Source: Symsagittifera roscoffensis
Taxonomy: Eukaryota > Xenacoelomorpha > Acoela > Convolutidae
NCBI RefSeq assembly: GCF_963678635.1
Contig: NC_087071.1
Location: 42,796,153-42,860,152, forward strand
Direction: 5' to 3'
Length of the DNA stretch: 64,000 nucleotides
Shown here one piece after another: positions 13,101 through 24,345 of this stretch (positions are counted from its first letter, which is position 1; every line of letters starts with the position of its first letter). A model generated the notes under the pieces. The model was given only the letters and a program-made list of their open reading frames with translations, was not told the origin of the DNA and searched no databases. Both the position numbers and the translations under genes were made by a program.

Positions 13101-16100
13101 TAAAATGTGATACGTCAGTTTTGACATAAATAGTGGCCTAGCTTAAGCTGGAGGCACTTGTTTGAACTTTATAAGAATATGTGATATTCAAGCAGATTTT
13201 AAAGCGTAGTTTTCAAATTTTCGAAATAAATGTGAAAATCTAGCGGTTATTTTGATTGAACCCTTAATCTCAGAAATGGTAGCGTCATTTTTGAGAAACG
13301 TGAAAAAATTTTCCAAGCCTCTCAAAAAAACCAATCCCATACAGGCCAAAATTGTTTCGAAAAATAAGATGCCAATCATGCAGAGCTCGAGACAACAGAA
13401 TTCACGTTCTACAAAAAAAAATCAGACAGATCACCTGCAAAAAATTTAAGCTGACGCATTTTTACGACGACTCCTAGAGTCTGAATGGAATTGAACAACT
13501 TAGAAATGATTAGCACACTTTCAGGCAACCTATATTACACCTTGGCGTTTTGGCTTAAACATCTACAAAAAAAAAGACTAAAAAAGATTTTGTGGATCTA
13601 AAAAGAAGCGCCTATTCACAATTATTTTAAGAGCAGGTAATTAACAATCAATCCAAAATCAAACTTTGAAAAACAAGTTGTTTTTTTTTCTAACGGATCC
13701 CATTTGCATGAACTAATGAAAACCGTGTCTAAAGTTCTCAGATGTGAAAGCTTTATTAAACATTTCAGCCATCATTTCGGATGATGGAGTGAACAAAATT
13801 TCAGTCGCACAGTACAGCAAGAAGAATATCAACATGTTTACACAAAAACCTCAAATAAGTCAATAGTTGTGTTAGGCTAAGAAAGTTGTGAAACATTATC
13901 CTATCAACTTAATTTTCTCGTAAATACAAAAAATTATTCCCCTCAGCAAAAGAATAGATACAATCATAATTTTTAGGCTGCAACATCCTGGACAACGAAT
14001 AGCTTCTAAGAAAAATTTTCTATCAATTAAGTAAGATCTAAGACGTTTTCCCAGTCTTTTTTATTTAGTGAAGTTTCCTTTTCTCATTTTTGGTAAAATC
14101 TAGTTAAATATGGACTCTAAGTAGTCAAATAGCCTAAGTTCAAACATTGAGAATTTCTCTCTCACCAGGTATGAAAAACATATTAAATGAATTTTCGCTC
14201 AGACATTTCTGAACGGACCTATAGGTCCAATGGTGCTCTCCTAGGCAGTAAAAATGTTGGCGTGGTTTGTAAATTTATTTAATTAACTACCCACAATGGA
14301 ACTGCCCGAAAATTTTTTATTGTATTATTATTATTGCAGTATACGAGCATAAAAACAGTTGTAACCAGGGGCGGATTTAGGGGGGGGGGGGGGGGGGGGG
14401 TGGCGGACGCCCCTTCTCAGGGATTCGACACCCTGCCGATCCAAATTCGACACCCTTTGGTACTTATTAAGAAATCCACTTTTGGCCAATGGACCCTAAA
14501 ATTTTTCTAAAGGCGCCTTGGGCGCCAATATTTACTAATTTTGAGGGGGGAGAGCGTGCCGAAAAAACGCAATTTTTTGGTCAAAATTTTCCAAAAAGTG
14601 CCTAAAAACGCCTTTTTTGACTGTTTTTTAAAAAATTTGCCTGCGGCGCAGAAAATTTTACCAAAATAGGGGCAAAACAGTGCTTTGGGAGAACTCAAAA
14701 AATCAATTTGGTCGACCTAAAAAAAAAAGTTCGTCAAAATTTTCGATTTCTTTTTTAAAATCCGCCCCCCCCCCCCCCCTCGAGAAAATCCTAGATCCGC
14801 CCCTGGTTCTAATTAACTCAATAAGTCCACGTTTCATCTCAGGCGGAAAATTGTGTATCAGTTAATGTTGCTTAATTTTGTACGTTTATAATGAAACTTG
14901 ACGGTTGAATAACCACTTTAAATCAAATACATTCGCGCTTCATTCTCAACCTCGTAAAACGACTGATTGCAGCATAAAAATGGGGCTTGTAAGCTGGGGG
15001 AAAATATGGATTCTTAGTCCTTGTTTTCAAGATAGCACAAGCACTACGCACCTTCTGTCATCCTGTGAGCCAAGAGAGACTAGGTACTTCTCGTTGGGGG
15101 AGAAGGCGACTTGTTCGACCTTGACCTTGTGGAGGGAGAAGCGTTTGATCACACTCCTTGTCGCGAAATCCCACAGAATCACGTCCGCCTAAACGAGAAA
15201 ACAAAACTATATAAAAAGTAGTTCTTTTTCTTGCGAGGAAATTACTCTACAATGTTTCGGAAGAATTCAATCTTTAAGAAATCATCCAATTTATCCATGA
15301 GGTGAAGGACCAGCACAAAGCTGTTCAGCTATTAATAAGTAACCGCTGTTGTGACCCTGGTTAAGTTTTTGGTAATTTTTCTGTGCTGGGTAAATTTGCC
15401 GCACCCTCAATTATCCAGCCGAAACTAGGGTTCAAACTAGCGGCCTTACCATTAATGAGCAGAAATTTAACAACTTCACCACCGCTCTACTTTTAAATAA
15501 TTGTTCACCTGTTCACACTGACATGTTTAAAATTAATTCATAACGACAAAAATTTTTCTGAATTGAATTATGTAAATAGTTGTTGATTGTGGGAACCGAG
15601 AAATAGCCCTGAACTTGAACACAGCATTTTGACTGAAATGTTTAAATTTGATTCACAACAGCAAAAATCATTTTGAATTGCATTTCCAAATCACTAGTTT
15701 CCGAAAAATTAACGGGAAAATGAATAAAAAAGTGTCCTGACCTTGAATCCCATGAAGGTGACTTGACCAGAGGCCACATATCTGCCAGAAGGAGACACAG
15801 CCAGACATGAGACTGAGTTGTTGTGACCATTCAGGAATGTCTGCTTGTGGTTGCCCAGATTCTCCACCACTATTGTGCTTCCCAGTGCATACAGGATGTG
15901 GTTCCAGTCCGGGTGGCAACGGAGGGTGTTGCTGGCATGGCCTGGATTCGAACTTCGTTTTTAATTGGTGGAGCACACCAAATTAAACAAAAATAGATAT
16001 TCATTTTACTATAATAGAAATCTTAGCTTTTTACAGTTACAAATCAACCCCTTACCGCCCCTCCCTCCGCAACGCCTCAGCATGGGCACAAAAAATAACA

Positions 16101-19100
16101 CCCATCACAGCATCACCGTAGAATATTTGTATAATGGAGGGAGTTATAATGAGAAAGTCGAAATCTCGGCAATTTCTTAACATCACCCCCAACAAATCAG
16201 AGCCACCCCCACCAAATCAGAGCACCCCCCCCCCCCCCCCCAAAAAAAAAATACACAGAGGCAAAGATATACTTCGAGAATATGGAAAAAATGATGAAGA
16301 GCTGTGAAAAAATTTTTCATCTGCCTAAATCGAACCTCCGACCAGAAGGTTATGAGTCTAACCTCCACCCGTCTCCTGACAAGTCATTTTAAAAGACCGA
16401 TGTTAATTAAAACTAGCCACAAATGAAGCAGAGAACAGATGAAATGAAATTTCCAACGCTACAGGTCGTGATTAATGCAAATGCCACTAAATAAGTGGAC
16501 ACTTTTGTTTGCGATATGGGTAAGAAAAAAGAAGGTTAGTTTTAATACACTGAGCGGCTGGGTAGTGTAAATAGAAAGAATCAGTTTGCAAAAAATTGAA
16601 AATTTTTCTAAGCAAGCTATTTCAGCTATAAAACTGGGAAATACTTCATAGCGTTGAAATACTTCATAAATTATTTCATAGCGCAAATCGTTTTGCTAAA
16701 AGTTGATTTTTCTAGGCATGGAGATTGCTGTTTTCAGTTGATTCGTTTCAGACTGAAATGAATAAGTAATCCTAAAATGTTGGACAACAATTGGGCAGGT
16801 ACTGCCTAGCCTTGAAATTGAACCAACTTCATCTGGTTTAAAGAGTTTCGGAAGTTTTTCCAAAAAGACCATTAGATTATTTCAGTTAAGAATGATTGAA
16901 AAATCTAGAAAGATTTTGCCTGAACGTTTTTTTAAACAATGAGGTCGATGGCTGCTCTGAATGATATTTGAACGTTCTGATCTAAGACTGCATAAACGTT
17001 GTGCTCGATACAAAAGTTTGAACGCTGCGGATTTTGAATTTTAAAGAACAAATCGGTTTGCGAAAAGTTAAGACTTTCTCAGCAAGCTATCTGACTTTGA
17101 AATGTTTCAAGATATTTCATGAAGCGAATCGAATAGCAAAACGTTGAAGTTTTTCTATTGTAGCCCTCAAAGCAACAAAATTTGGAAATATTTTAGGCTA
17201 TTTCAATTTGAATCGGTTTGCTTCATTCTTTAAAAGTGAGTTTCCTATAGAGAAGGGCATTGTCTCAAATTTCAGCAAAACTTTTAATTTTCTTTTGAAT
17301 ATTAAAAAAATATGGTATTGTATATAGTAAATATATATCTTTAAATTTTCATGGGTTTTATAAGATTCAATTTGATAAAAGTTAGTCGCTAATTGATTTG
17401 GTAGTTTCAGCGTAAATTTTGATAGAATAAAAAAGCCAAAAGTTTGCTATTTTTTTGGGCTTAACTTTTGGGCCTGAATTTCAAAAATGTGCATATAATA
17501 ATTCTGCTTAAGTTCTTAGCAAAAATAACTGTATCATTTTTTGTCTTAGATCAACCCGTAATAAAAAAAACGCGTTTTAAAAACCAAGTGTTACGTGTTC
17601 TGTCCGGATAATTTAAGTCAGCATTCTGTTCCAGCTATGACACTATGAAACGTTCATTGGTAGAATGAATCGGATCGTGAAAAGATAAAGGTTTTCCAAA
17701 CAAAGTTATTTTAACTATGAAATATTCCATGTTTTTCCACAGACCAAATCGGTTTGCAAAATGTTTTCCTAAGCAAGTTATCCAAGCTATTAAGTCGCTT
17801 GACAAAAAAATTGAAGTTTTTAATGCAAGCTTTTCAAGCTTTGAGACTAGACTATGACACTAAGCTATTAGACAAAAAAACTTTATACCATAAGACTAGG
17901 CAAAAATTTATTCAGGCAAGCTATTCAAGCTATAAGTATTTTACATATTTTAAAATTTTTATAGCCTGAAATGGTTCGCGAAAATTTTTAAACTTTCTAA
18001 GCAAGCAACTTAAACTAGGAAACTTCAGAGTATTTCGAGCTATTCCATAATTTAGATCGGTTTGCCAAACTTTTAATTTTGTTCTAAACAAGCTAATCCA
18101 GCTATAAGACTTTGAACTGTTTCAAGTTATTTGATTGCTCGAATCGTTTTGCTAAAAGTTAGTTTTTTAGGTATTGAGGTTTCTCTTTAAATGAACCTGT
18201 AGTGGCAAACATTGGACAGAAAGTGGGCAACTAATGTCTACCCTTGAAAATGAATCGAATTCATCTTATTTAGGGAGTTTCGGATTGTTTCCAAAAAGAC
18301 TTCTAGAATACTCCAGACTTTAGAGTGATTGAAAGTTCTTGCCTAAACGCTTTTTAAACATTGAGCTTCAAAATCTTCTAAGACATTTTGCTCGATAGAA
18401 AATTTAAAGCGCTGCGTCGATAGCGCATTAAGGCTTTTATTTAAAATACAAAATTAACTAGTTACCATGAAAACCGTATTTAAAATCAATTGAGCAATGT
18501 AAATACAATTTTCCTATGGCAAAATAAAAAATAATTGAAAAATTGCATTTTTTTCAAATTACGAGCAAATTTTTCTCCAGTTTTTTAGTAATTCGTGAAG
18601 GTGGGACAACAAATTAAGCAATTGGAGAGGCATAAGTTGAAACAAGATTTTTCAATCAAGTTTCGAAACTAAAAGTGCATCACGTTGTTGTGCATGTTGA
18701 AGTTGTCGAGCGTAATTTGCGTTGTTTTAGCAAATGAAACTGAACTGAACTTGCAAAGTAATCAAACGCTAAATCGGGGATATTTTTTTGAGTGTGATTG
18801 AATTGTATAACTCTTTCCACATTTTCATTGACCCTTGAGTTATGCAAACATTTTGGCTTATTCACAATGACATTTTAGTTTTAAAATTTTGAAAAGAATT
18901 CACGCAATATTATATCAGCAAAGATCGTGGGGGATGGAAAATTACTCAAAAGGGCTTTTGATTGAGGAAAGCCGATCTAAACAGTTCATATTTTTTGTTT
19001 TCTTTTATTTGAACCAAAGCTAACAAGCTGATCACTAATGTCTTCGTTTTTTTTTCAGATTTTTGCTGAAATTCGCGTTCCAAACGCTTATTTAAAACAT

Positions 19101-19337
19101 TTTTTGTTCTAAATTGCCATAAATCGTGTCAGTGTAATTGAGTAAACAAAATTCTACATCATTTTTATCCTTCAAATTACCGTATAAACAAATTTTAAAC
19201 AACAGCATATTTAACTTAAAAAGGGTGGGAAACTGGAAAATATCCGCTTTGATCTTACGGGAATAATGATCCATTTTAAACTCACCTTCGAATCCGATGG
19301 TCGCCAGGAGCTCCAAATCATACAGTTCATTAGCCAT
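1130..19337 (-). CDS. CFAP52: Cilia- and flagella-associated protein 52 (WD40), 14 coding exons, complete
   Basis: WD40 double beta-propeller protein; in known axonemes CFAP52 (WDR16) is an inner protein of the B-tubule of doublet microtubules. Coding exons on the minus strand: 19337-19286, 15941-15742, 15188-15052, 12872-12751, 12337-12231, 11217-11148, 9301-9139, 8570-8400, 7877-7729, 7417-7236, 5467-5349, 3791-3689, 1808-1647 and 1327-1130. Every junction is AG/GT, all phases agree, and the lengths sum to 1,935 bp (644 aa plus stop; the human protein is about 620). Diagnostic stretches in order: LLATIGFEG (N-terminus), SGQVTFMGFK, LGVSSLALLANGHLLVGAG, KEDIRVWSTETNRELLRI, RRVISGGGEGTVKVW, CVCYHPREFQVITSGSDRK and YIVSVGADGSILRWK (C-terminus). 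All align by memory with the vertebrate orthologue. The start is the ATG at 19337, just before the conserved N-terminus. No upstream promoter motif was recognised; a 5' UTR exon cannot be excluded. The gene looks functional. Confidence 0.95.
1796..3175 (-). repeat. 9-copy tandem array, ~151-bp unit, containing copies of the exon 13 splice acceptor
   Basis: The motif TAGCCGATCT (plus strand) recurs at 1801, 1953, 2105, 2256, 2409, 2559, 2711, 2862, 3013 and 3163, so the unit is 150-153 bp. The copy at 1801 is the real start of CFAP52 exon 13 (minus strand: AG then ATCGGCTACTGG). The other nine lie in intron 12 and carry the same AG plus about 12 exon bases, followed by a unit-specific spacer rich in A and T. 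Two subtypes differ by CTAG or CCAG before the exon bases and by GGGGGTCAT or GAGGCGCAT next to it. The array therefore arose by duplicating intron plus the exon edge. Confidence 0.93.
4229..4990 (-). repeat. tRNA-derived interspersed repeat in CFAP52 intron 11
   Basis: On the minus strand, 4870-4783 reads like a decayed tRNA: a box A-like stretch (TGCCTGAGGTGGTAAAGG) followed by a box B-like GTTCGACTC. The flanking text (CGCACCACTTGCGATATAACAC at 4240-4261; an AACTAAGCCGATAAAA block near 4945) recurs near 27410 and 28110, where another tRNA-like core lies. I infer two diverged members of one SINE-like family; ends are not defined. Confidence 0.5.
6680..7060. mobile_element. Truncated relative of the hAT MITE at 14366-14805
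   Basis: This intron 10 segment shares with 14366-14805 the order: poly-C tract, box B-like TTCGAACCCC or TTCGACACCC, an AAGGCGCCAATAT block, the CAAAATTTTCCAAAAA block, and a right end reading GAGAAAATCCTGGATTCACC, here versus CGAGAAAATCCTAGATCCGC there. The left terminal inverted repeat is not visible and the right one is diverged. No coding capacity. Confidence 0.6.
7545..7760 (-). repeat. Two tRNA-like half copies around the exon 9 donor site
   Basis: Minus strand 7760-7685 runs from the exon 9 end across its donor (after 7729) into CTGGTAGGCCACAACCAG and GGGTTCGAATCCC, a tRNA anticodon-arm plus T-arm-like layout. A second similar piece lies at 7625-7545 (GGAGACCTCATTATTTCTGG, then GGATTCGAATCCC). 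The first 20 bases of the two agree at 17 positions. They may be SINE tails or a local duplication. Confidence 0.4.
9758..10256 (-). repeat. SINE-like repeat with tRNA-type box A and box B, copy 1
   Basis: In CFAP52 intron 6. Minus strand around 10066-9995 has a box A-like TAGCGTAGCGGTAGAGAAC and a box B-like GGTTCGAACC, spaced as in a tRNA, but the acceptor stem does not pair, so it is tRNA-derived rather than a tRNA gene. About 500 bp align with 21557-22110. Both copies have inverted ends around TACACAAGCAAA, which is unusual for a SINE. A further tRNA-like block, unaligned with the other copy, follows at 10262-10345 (box B-like GGTTTGATTCC). Confidence 0.65.
14366..14805. mobile_element. 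Non-autonomous hAT-type element (MITE), 440 bp
   Basis: Terminal inverted repeats CAGGGGCGGATTTAGG (left) and CCTAGATCCGCCCCTG (right) are typical of hAT elements. Flanking 8-mers GTTGTAAC and GTTCTAAT agree at 6 of 8 positions and fit the hAT target form nTnnnnAn. The interior has a long G run on the left, a long C run on the right and no transposase. It lies in CFAP52 intron 3 (12873-15051). Confidence 0.85.
15390..15490 (-). repeat. tRNA-derived repeat fragment
   Basis: Minus strand carries a box A-like TAGAGCGGTGGTGAAGTTG and a box B-like AGTTTGAACCCTAG. No paired acceptor stem, so not a functional tRNA gene. It lies in CFAP52 intron 2. Confidence 0.4.
16300..16380 (-). repeat. tRNA-like fragment with CAT anticodon position
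   Basis: Minus strand reads GTTAGACTCATAACCTTCTG followed by GGTCGGAGGTTCGATTTAGG. This resembles the anticodon arm, variable loop and T arm of a methionine-type tRNA. The 5' half and acceptor stem are missing. It is in CFAP52 intron 1 next to a long poly-C tract. Confidence 0.4.
16605..18420. repeat. Diverged internal duplication in CFAP52 intron 1
   Basis: 16605-17040 and 18080-18420 align in order: GCTATAAAACTGGG / GCTATAAGACTTTG, CGTTTTGCTAAAAGTT, then GAGTTTCGGAAG / GGAGTTTCGGATTG with CCAAAAAGAC, and finally TGCTCGAT...GCGCTGCG. Between them, a shorter theme (CAAGCTATTCAAGCTAT-like) recurs near 17081, 17765, 17825, 17915 and 17998. It may be an old tandem amplification. Confidence 0.55.
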
Positions 19338-19642
19338 GTTTTAACTTACGCAATAAACAGACAATAATACCAAGCACGTTTTAAACCAAATGTGTACACG
19401 GTAAGAAATCTAATATGAATTAAAAAGAGTAAGTATTATTTTCAGCTGCGGTCTGATTATGGTTATGGAGCACGTGCGATATTTTTCGAACTTCATGTTT
19501 TAAATGCTTTGGCGACTCGAGTTAAAATGAAGAAATTAGATATACCTCTCAACAACAGAACATATACGGCGATTTTTTTAGTACGCTTTTTTCCGCAACT
19601 ATCCACCTGTGAAATTTTCCTAATTACCACATTTACTAATTG

Positions 19643-19852
19643 GGCTCTTTTCCAGTCCCCCCTTCAAATTCAATTTTGAAAAGCTTATTTAACGTTGTCA
19701 TAATGCAATGAAACTTGGTGTGGTGAGCAAATCGACAACTGCGAACAGATTTGTTCTTCATACTTTACAGCGTAACATAGGGCATTGAGCCGTAATAACA
19801 CGTAAAACAATTATGAAACTCGGTATTTTGAAAGGGGGACTGGAAAAGAGCC
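19643..19852. mobile_element. MITE copy 1, GGCTCTTTTCC family, 8-bp TSD ACTAATTG
   Basis: Ends are GGCTCTTTTCCAGT and its complement, and the inverted repeat extends about 26 bp. Perfect direct repeats ACTAATTG lie at 19635-19642 and 19853-19860. An 8-bp duplication is characteristic of hAT transposition. The 210-bp interior has no ORF. Confidence 0.9.
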
Positions 19853-19970
19853 ACTAATTGTTCCGACCATAGAAAATGGGGAGGAATTTTGAATTCGGGT
19901 GTGTTTTAGTTTTTTCTTTTCCACGCAAAATCAGGCACCACAAATAATCATCGGAATGGGTCGAGTGAAC

Positions 19971-20154
19971 GGCTCTTTTTCCTTTCCCCCAACCTCACAT
20001 GAGCATCAATTTTATGGTCTTACGAGTTATTTTGCATGGTTAATTATGAAGACCAATGTGTTTATCAATTTTCATGACAATCGGACAATGCGAACAGTAA
20101 TTTTTATTATTAAAAATTGCAGGTGGTGGGGGGGGGGTGGAAGAAAAAAGAGCC
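19971..20154. mobile_element. MITE copy 2, same termini, TSD GAGTGAAC, nested in an older repeat
   Basis: Ends GGCTCTTTTTCC and GGAAGAAAAAAGAGCC. Perfect 8-bp duplications at 19963-19970 and 20155-20162. The interior differs from copies 1 and 4 (a second subfamily). The flanking repeat exists without the insertion near 25,007-25,110 in inverse orientation. Confidence 0.9.
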
Positions 20155-20351
20155 GAGTGAACATATAGAAGCCCTTTAGGTCGTGACGCGAACGCCAGGC
20201 TCCCTCTCCCCCACTGCCAATTATATACGTAAAGTAGTTCTTTAGATAGATTGTCCGATTAATACGCAAATTGGCATGAGGCATTTAATGGTGCCATGAC
20301 AGACATATATAGTCTTCATATTCAATCTTGTAAATCCACTAAAAACCACTA

Positions 20352-20557
20352 GACTATTTTCCACTCCCCTCCCCTCTCCCCACATTTCAAATTTTCAATT
20401 TTTTCAAAAGAGCCGGTCTTACGTGTTATTATGGCTGTGTGTGTAATATTACGAAGTAAGGTATGAACATACAAAAATCATTATGATTACGTAAGATCAA
20501 TGTTTGGAAACTGAAATTCAAATGTGGCGGATTCAAATTCGAAAGTGGAAAAGAGCC
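20352..20557. mobile_element. MITE copy 3, TSD AACCACTA
   Basis: Right end GTGGAAAAGAGCC is intact; left end GACTATTTTCCACT is decayed. Perfect direct repeats AACCACTA at 20344-20351 and 20558-20565 fix the borders. Confidence 0.85.
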
Positions 20558-20586
20558 AACCACTAGTTACACCTAAAAATGAAGCG

Positions 20587-20802
20587 GGCTCTTTTCCAGT
20601 TTCCCCCCTTTCAAATTTAATTTTGAAAAGCTTGTTTAACGTTGTCATAATGCAATAAAATTTGGCGTGGTGGACAAATCGACAACTGTGAACAGATTTG
20701 TTCTTCATACTTTACAGCGTAACATCACGCATTTAGCCGTAATAACACGTAAATCAAACATAAAACTCGGTATTTTGAAAAAGGGGGGACTGGAAAAGAG
20801 CC
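20587..20802. mobile_element. MITE copy 4, TSD ATGAAGCG
   Basis: Near-perfect inverted ends (GGCTCTTTTCCAGT / ACTGGAAAAGAGCC) and perfect 8-bp duplications at 20579-20586 and 20803-20810. The interior is almost the same as copy 1. Confidence 0.9.
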
Positions 20803-20975
20803 ATGAAGCGCATGCGCAGTGAGAGGTGGGAGGGGTTGGGGGATCAAGAGCCGAACAAAAAAAATTTGAAAAAAAAAACTCTTTTCCACTCAAACCACAT
20901 TTCAAATTTACCATTTTCTCTTAGTTGTCTTACGCGTTCTTAAGGTTGAATGCTTGATGCTACGATATCAGGTAT

Positions 20976-21194
20976 GGCTTTTTTCCAGTTTCCCCCTTTC
21001 AAAATACCGAGTTTTATGTTTGTTTTACGTGTTATTACGGCTAAATGCGTGATGTTACGTTGTAAAGTATTAAGAACAAATCTGTTCAGAATTATCGATT
21101 TGTTCACCACGCCAAATTTCATTGCATTATGAAAACGTTAAATAGATTTTACAAAACTGATTTTGAAAGGGTGGGGGGAAACTGGAAAAGAGCC
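20976..21194. mobile_element. MITE copy 5, inverted relative to copy 4
   Basis: Ends GGCTTTTTTCCAGT and ACTGGAAAAGAGCC. Flanks TCAGGTAT and TAAGGTAC agree at 6 of 8. The interior is the reverse complement of copies 1 and 4. A truncated further relative lies immediately left at about 20879-20967. Confidence 0.8.
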
Positions 21195-21556
21195 TAAGGT
21201 ACGAAGAACAAATGTGTTCGCAATAGTTAGTTTACAGACCATGCAAAATTTCAATTTATCAGAACGAGAAGTAGTTTTTTTTCAAAATTGGGCTAATTTC
21301 CTCCTACTTAAGCGACCGAGCAGGTTTACATTAGCTTATTTATGCTTAATTTATGCCGTAAAAATTGAGTTTTACTCTAGTAAAGAGAGTTCTAACGCCA
21401 TTTTGGTAATCCAAAACTTCAAATAAAATTGCAAAAAAAAAATTGAAAAACTGACTTTTTTTTTCAGTCATTTTCTACAAAAAAGCGCTGTTCAAATAGC
21501 TTATTTTATTGTGAATGTCAAAAAATTCAAAAATTCTAGCAAAAAAAATTGAACGA

Positions 21557-22110
21557 AGAGGCAAAGTTGCACTTCGCATACACAAGCAAAAGTATGACCG
21601 ATAACGCTACTGGGAAGAACTAAATGAGTAAAACTTTGAGTCTACAAAATTTCTTAAGTGACGCACGCCAATTATGAGTCTACATAATTGCTAAGTGACG
21701 CAAACCAATAATGACGCATTAACAGTACCAGTCAATTTGAAAAAAAAAGAAATATACCAACTACCATGCCTCAATTTAAAGAGCCGACACATTTTAACTA
21801 GTATACGAAAAAGTTCATTTATAACATCCGACCCTGCCCAGGTTCGAATCCTATTATTTATTGCGGGTAACCTTCCCTACCTTTACGCTACAGATCCATG
21901 ATGCCTTGAAGCTAAAGTGCTATTTGAATTATAATAGTCTGTGTTACTATCCTTAGCATTGGCTGAACTAATAGCTGGTTATTGGTCAAAATGAACACTT
22001 TAAAAATGAACACATTTTGTCGAAACAATATTTGCGTCGCAACAATCTTTTCAAATTAGGTTGGAAAAAAAAGAGTTCATACTATAACACAAGCTTTGCT
22101 TGTGTAAAAA
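21557..22110 (-). repeat. SINE-like repeat with tRNA-type boxes, copy 2
   Basis: Aligns with 9758-10256 along most of its length, including GCACTTCGCATACACAAGCA at the left end, TATACGAAAAAGTTCATT next to the tRNA-like core (box B-like GATTCGAACC), and AAGCTTTGCTTGTGTAAAA at the right end. It carries an extra internal duplication of a TCTACA...AAGTGACGCA segment near 21,640-21,700. Confidence 0.65.
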
Positions 22111-22149
22111 AGAACTTTGTTTTCGAGCGAGTTTTAGTTCTCTTTACTT

Positions 22150-22372
22150 GGCTCTTTTCTAATTTTTTCCCACATTTGATTTCTAGTTTAGAAAAAGCAT
22201 TTCAACGTCGTCATAAAGTGATGAAATTTTGCATGGTGAACAAACTAATTAGTGTGAACTGATTTGTTCTTCATAACTGACATCGTAACATCACGCGTTT
22301 AGCTATAATAACACGTAAGACAACTAAGAAAAATGAAATTTGGAAATGTGGGGGACGGGTGTGGAAAAAACC
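22150..22372. mobile_element. MITE copy 6, older
   Basis: Left end GGCTCTTTTCTAATT, right end decayed (GTGGAAAAAACC). Flanks CTTTACTT and CTTTATTG agree at 6 of 8. The interior matches copy 1 with more changes, for example CATCGTAACATCACGCGTTT. Confidence 0.65.
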
Positions 22373-23183
22373 CTTTATTGTTTTCGACGCAAAATCAGGT
22401 ACCACAAAAATTTATCGGAATGCCTTTTAGTCGAGATTAAACGAGAAAAAAAATGATTTAAAAACTTCTACCGGCGACACAATTTGAAAAAAAAACTTTA
22501 TATTTGCAGTTGGGGGGAAAAGAAAAACGAGCCCAGTTTCATTGCCGTATAACAATGCTTCACTAGTGTTTTCAACTTGAAACTGAAATGTCGGGGCGAG
22601 TCGAAAAGACCGCTATGGTAAAAAGTATAATTCGCAGTACGATATAACTATATTTAAAAGATTTTCAAAGAGTTCCTAGTGGTGTTAACTTTCCTGGATC
22701 CTAGTTAGTCTGATCGATCTGAAAAAAAACAGCCGGAAATTTTTTGGGAAAAAAGGAAAATAAGTCGACAAAATTCAGGCCGACCGCCAGTAAGCTGAAG
22801 CTCGAAACGGCAATGTCCGATTTGATAAACCTAGCTAATCGCGTAGAAATATGTAAGAAATTCACTGATCACTACCAGTCATACGCATCAGTTTGCAGTG
22901 TACCAGTTGTGTTACTAGGTCCATCTGCCCCGACTGCATAGATGAAAGGCTCATTTTCTGGTCTTTTCAGCATCAATTATATGGTGCAATGGATGGTTTT
23001 TACCGGGTTGAGCAATTTCAATAAACCAAGTCCTTCCTATTTAACCCAGCTGTCACCCCTCCAGTAAAGTAACAAAAAGTTGAAGCAACCCCACTCTAAT
23101 ATTATTATTATGGCAGGCTATTTTTTTGCTAGGTGGGAGGGCAATAATGGGAAAGAATCAATAAAATTACAAGACCACATTTG

Positions 23184-24345
23184 CACTCACAAACGCATCA
23201 ATTGAATTAAAACTTTACTTCCATTGAAAATCAATTTTTAGTCCAATTTATTTTAAGAAAAATTTGTATGCCATGAGCGAGCAGCTGTTATTTTTGATGC
23301 AACAAAAATAATTGACTGCGTTCGTTTTCTCGTTGCACCAAATATGTTTGAAAAATCTTGTTTTACAGGCGTTATTTAGTCAACCAGAAATCAAAAGCAA
23401 CGTGTAATTTTTGGCTTAAACCATCAATAACTTCAGAAAGAGTTTGGATTTATGGACTCAAAGTTTATCTTGAAAAAATAATTAGGCTATCTCAAGAAAC
23501 CTTAATTTGACGATTTATTAGAGAACAATTCAGCTACAAAAAACAATCAAGAAACCTTAATTTGACTATTTATAAGATAACAATTCAGTTACAAAAAACA
23601 ATCTCAAGAAAACTTAATTTGAAGATTTTTCAGATAACAATTCAGTTTCAAAAAACAATCAGCAATCATAAACCAGAGGCTTTTACTATATACTTCCATA
23701 CTTGTTAGTGTTTAGAGTAGAGATGAACTTTTTGTATTCATCTTCTTTCCCACGCGAAAACGTAAAACCAATGGCCCATCATCTAATACTTTATTACGTA
23801 TTTTTTATATATTTATATACTGTCAATGAACACAAAGAAACATAAATTAAATATCTGGCTTGTTTGAAAAACTTCAAATTTCAAATTTTAGGGGGAAATG
23901 TCCTCAGAGTTCTTCGAAGATCGAAAATACTTTTTTTGAAAAAATAAACTCAATTTGAAAACTGGATCATAAGATAAATTTATTAATCCGCTGTAAAATC
24001 TAAATAATAAAATCAACTTTCCAAAGGTCTCGTTTTCTATGATATTTGCAGTTCGATAGTAGAGTTTGCCTTCCTTGATTGAAGCAATGAATTGAATTGG
24101 AACCGAAATCAATTTTCAAACCACGAAAAATCTAAAATGACTGTAACAAAATTTGAGTTTTACTTCAAAAAATTATAACAACCTAAAAAGGTCTTCACTA
24201 CGTTCATTGACACTCACAAATGCATCAATTGAATTAATACTTCCATTAAAAATTACCTTTTTAGTCCAATTTATTGCAAGAAAAATTAGTATGCCATGAG
24301 CGAGCTGTTACTTTTGATGCAAAAACAAAATTATTTGCGTTCGTT
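23184..24345. repeat. Direct duplication ~130 bp, 1.03 kb apart, around a 3-copy 62-bp tandem repeat
   Basis: 23184-23322 and 24211-24343 share CATCAATTGAATTAA, TTTTTAGTCCAATTTATT and TATGCCATGAGCGAGC in order. Between them, 23490-23665 holds three units built on CAAGAAACCTTAATTTGA and ACAATTCAGTTACAAAAAAC. No ORF. The direct copies could be remnants of terminal repeats, but no element-like signals were seen. Confidence 0.55.

Noticed and set aside
23184-24345. Direct repeats as LTRs of a small element
   Set aside because: No TG...CA ends, primer site, polypurine tract or coding sequence between them.
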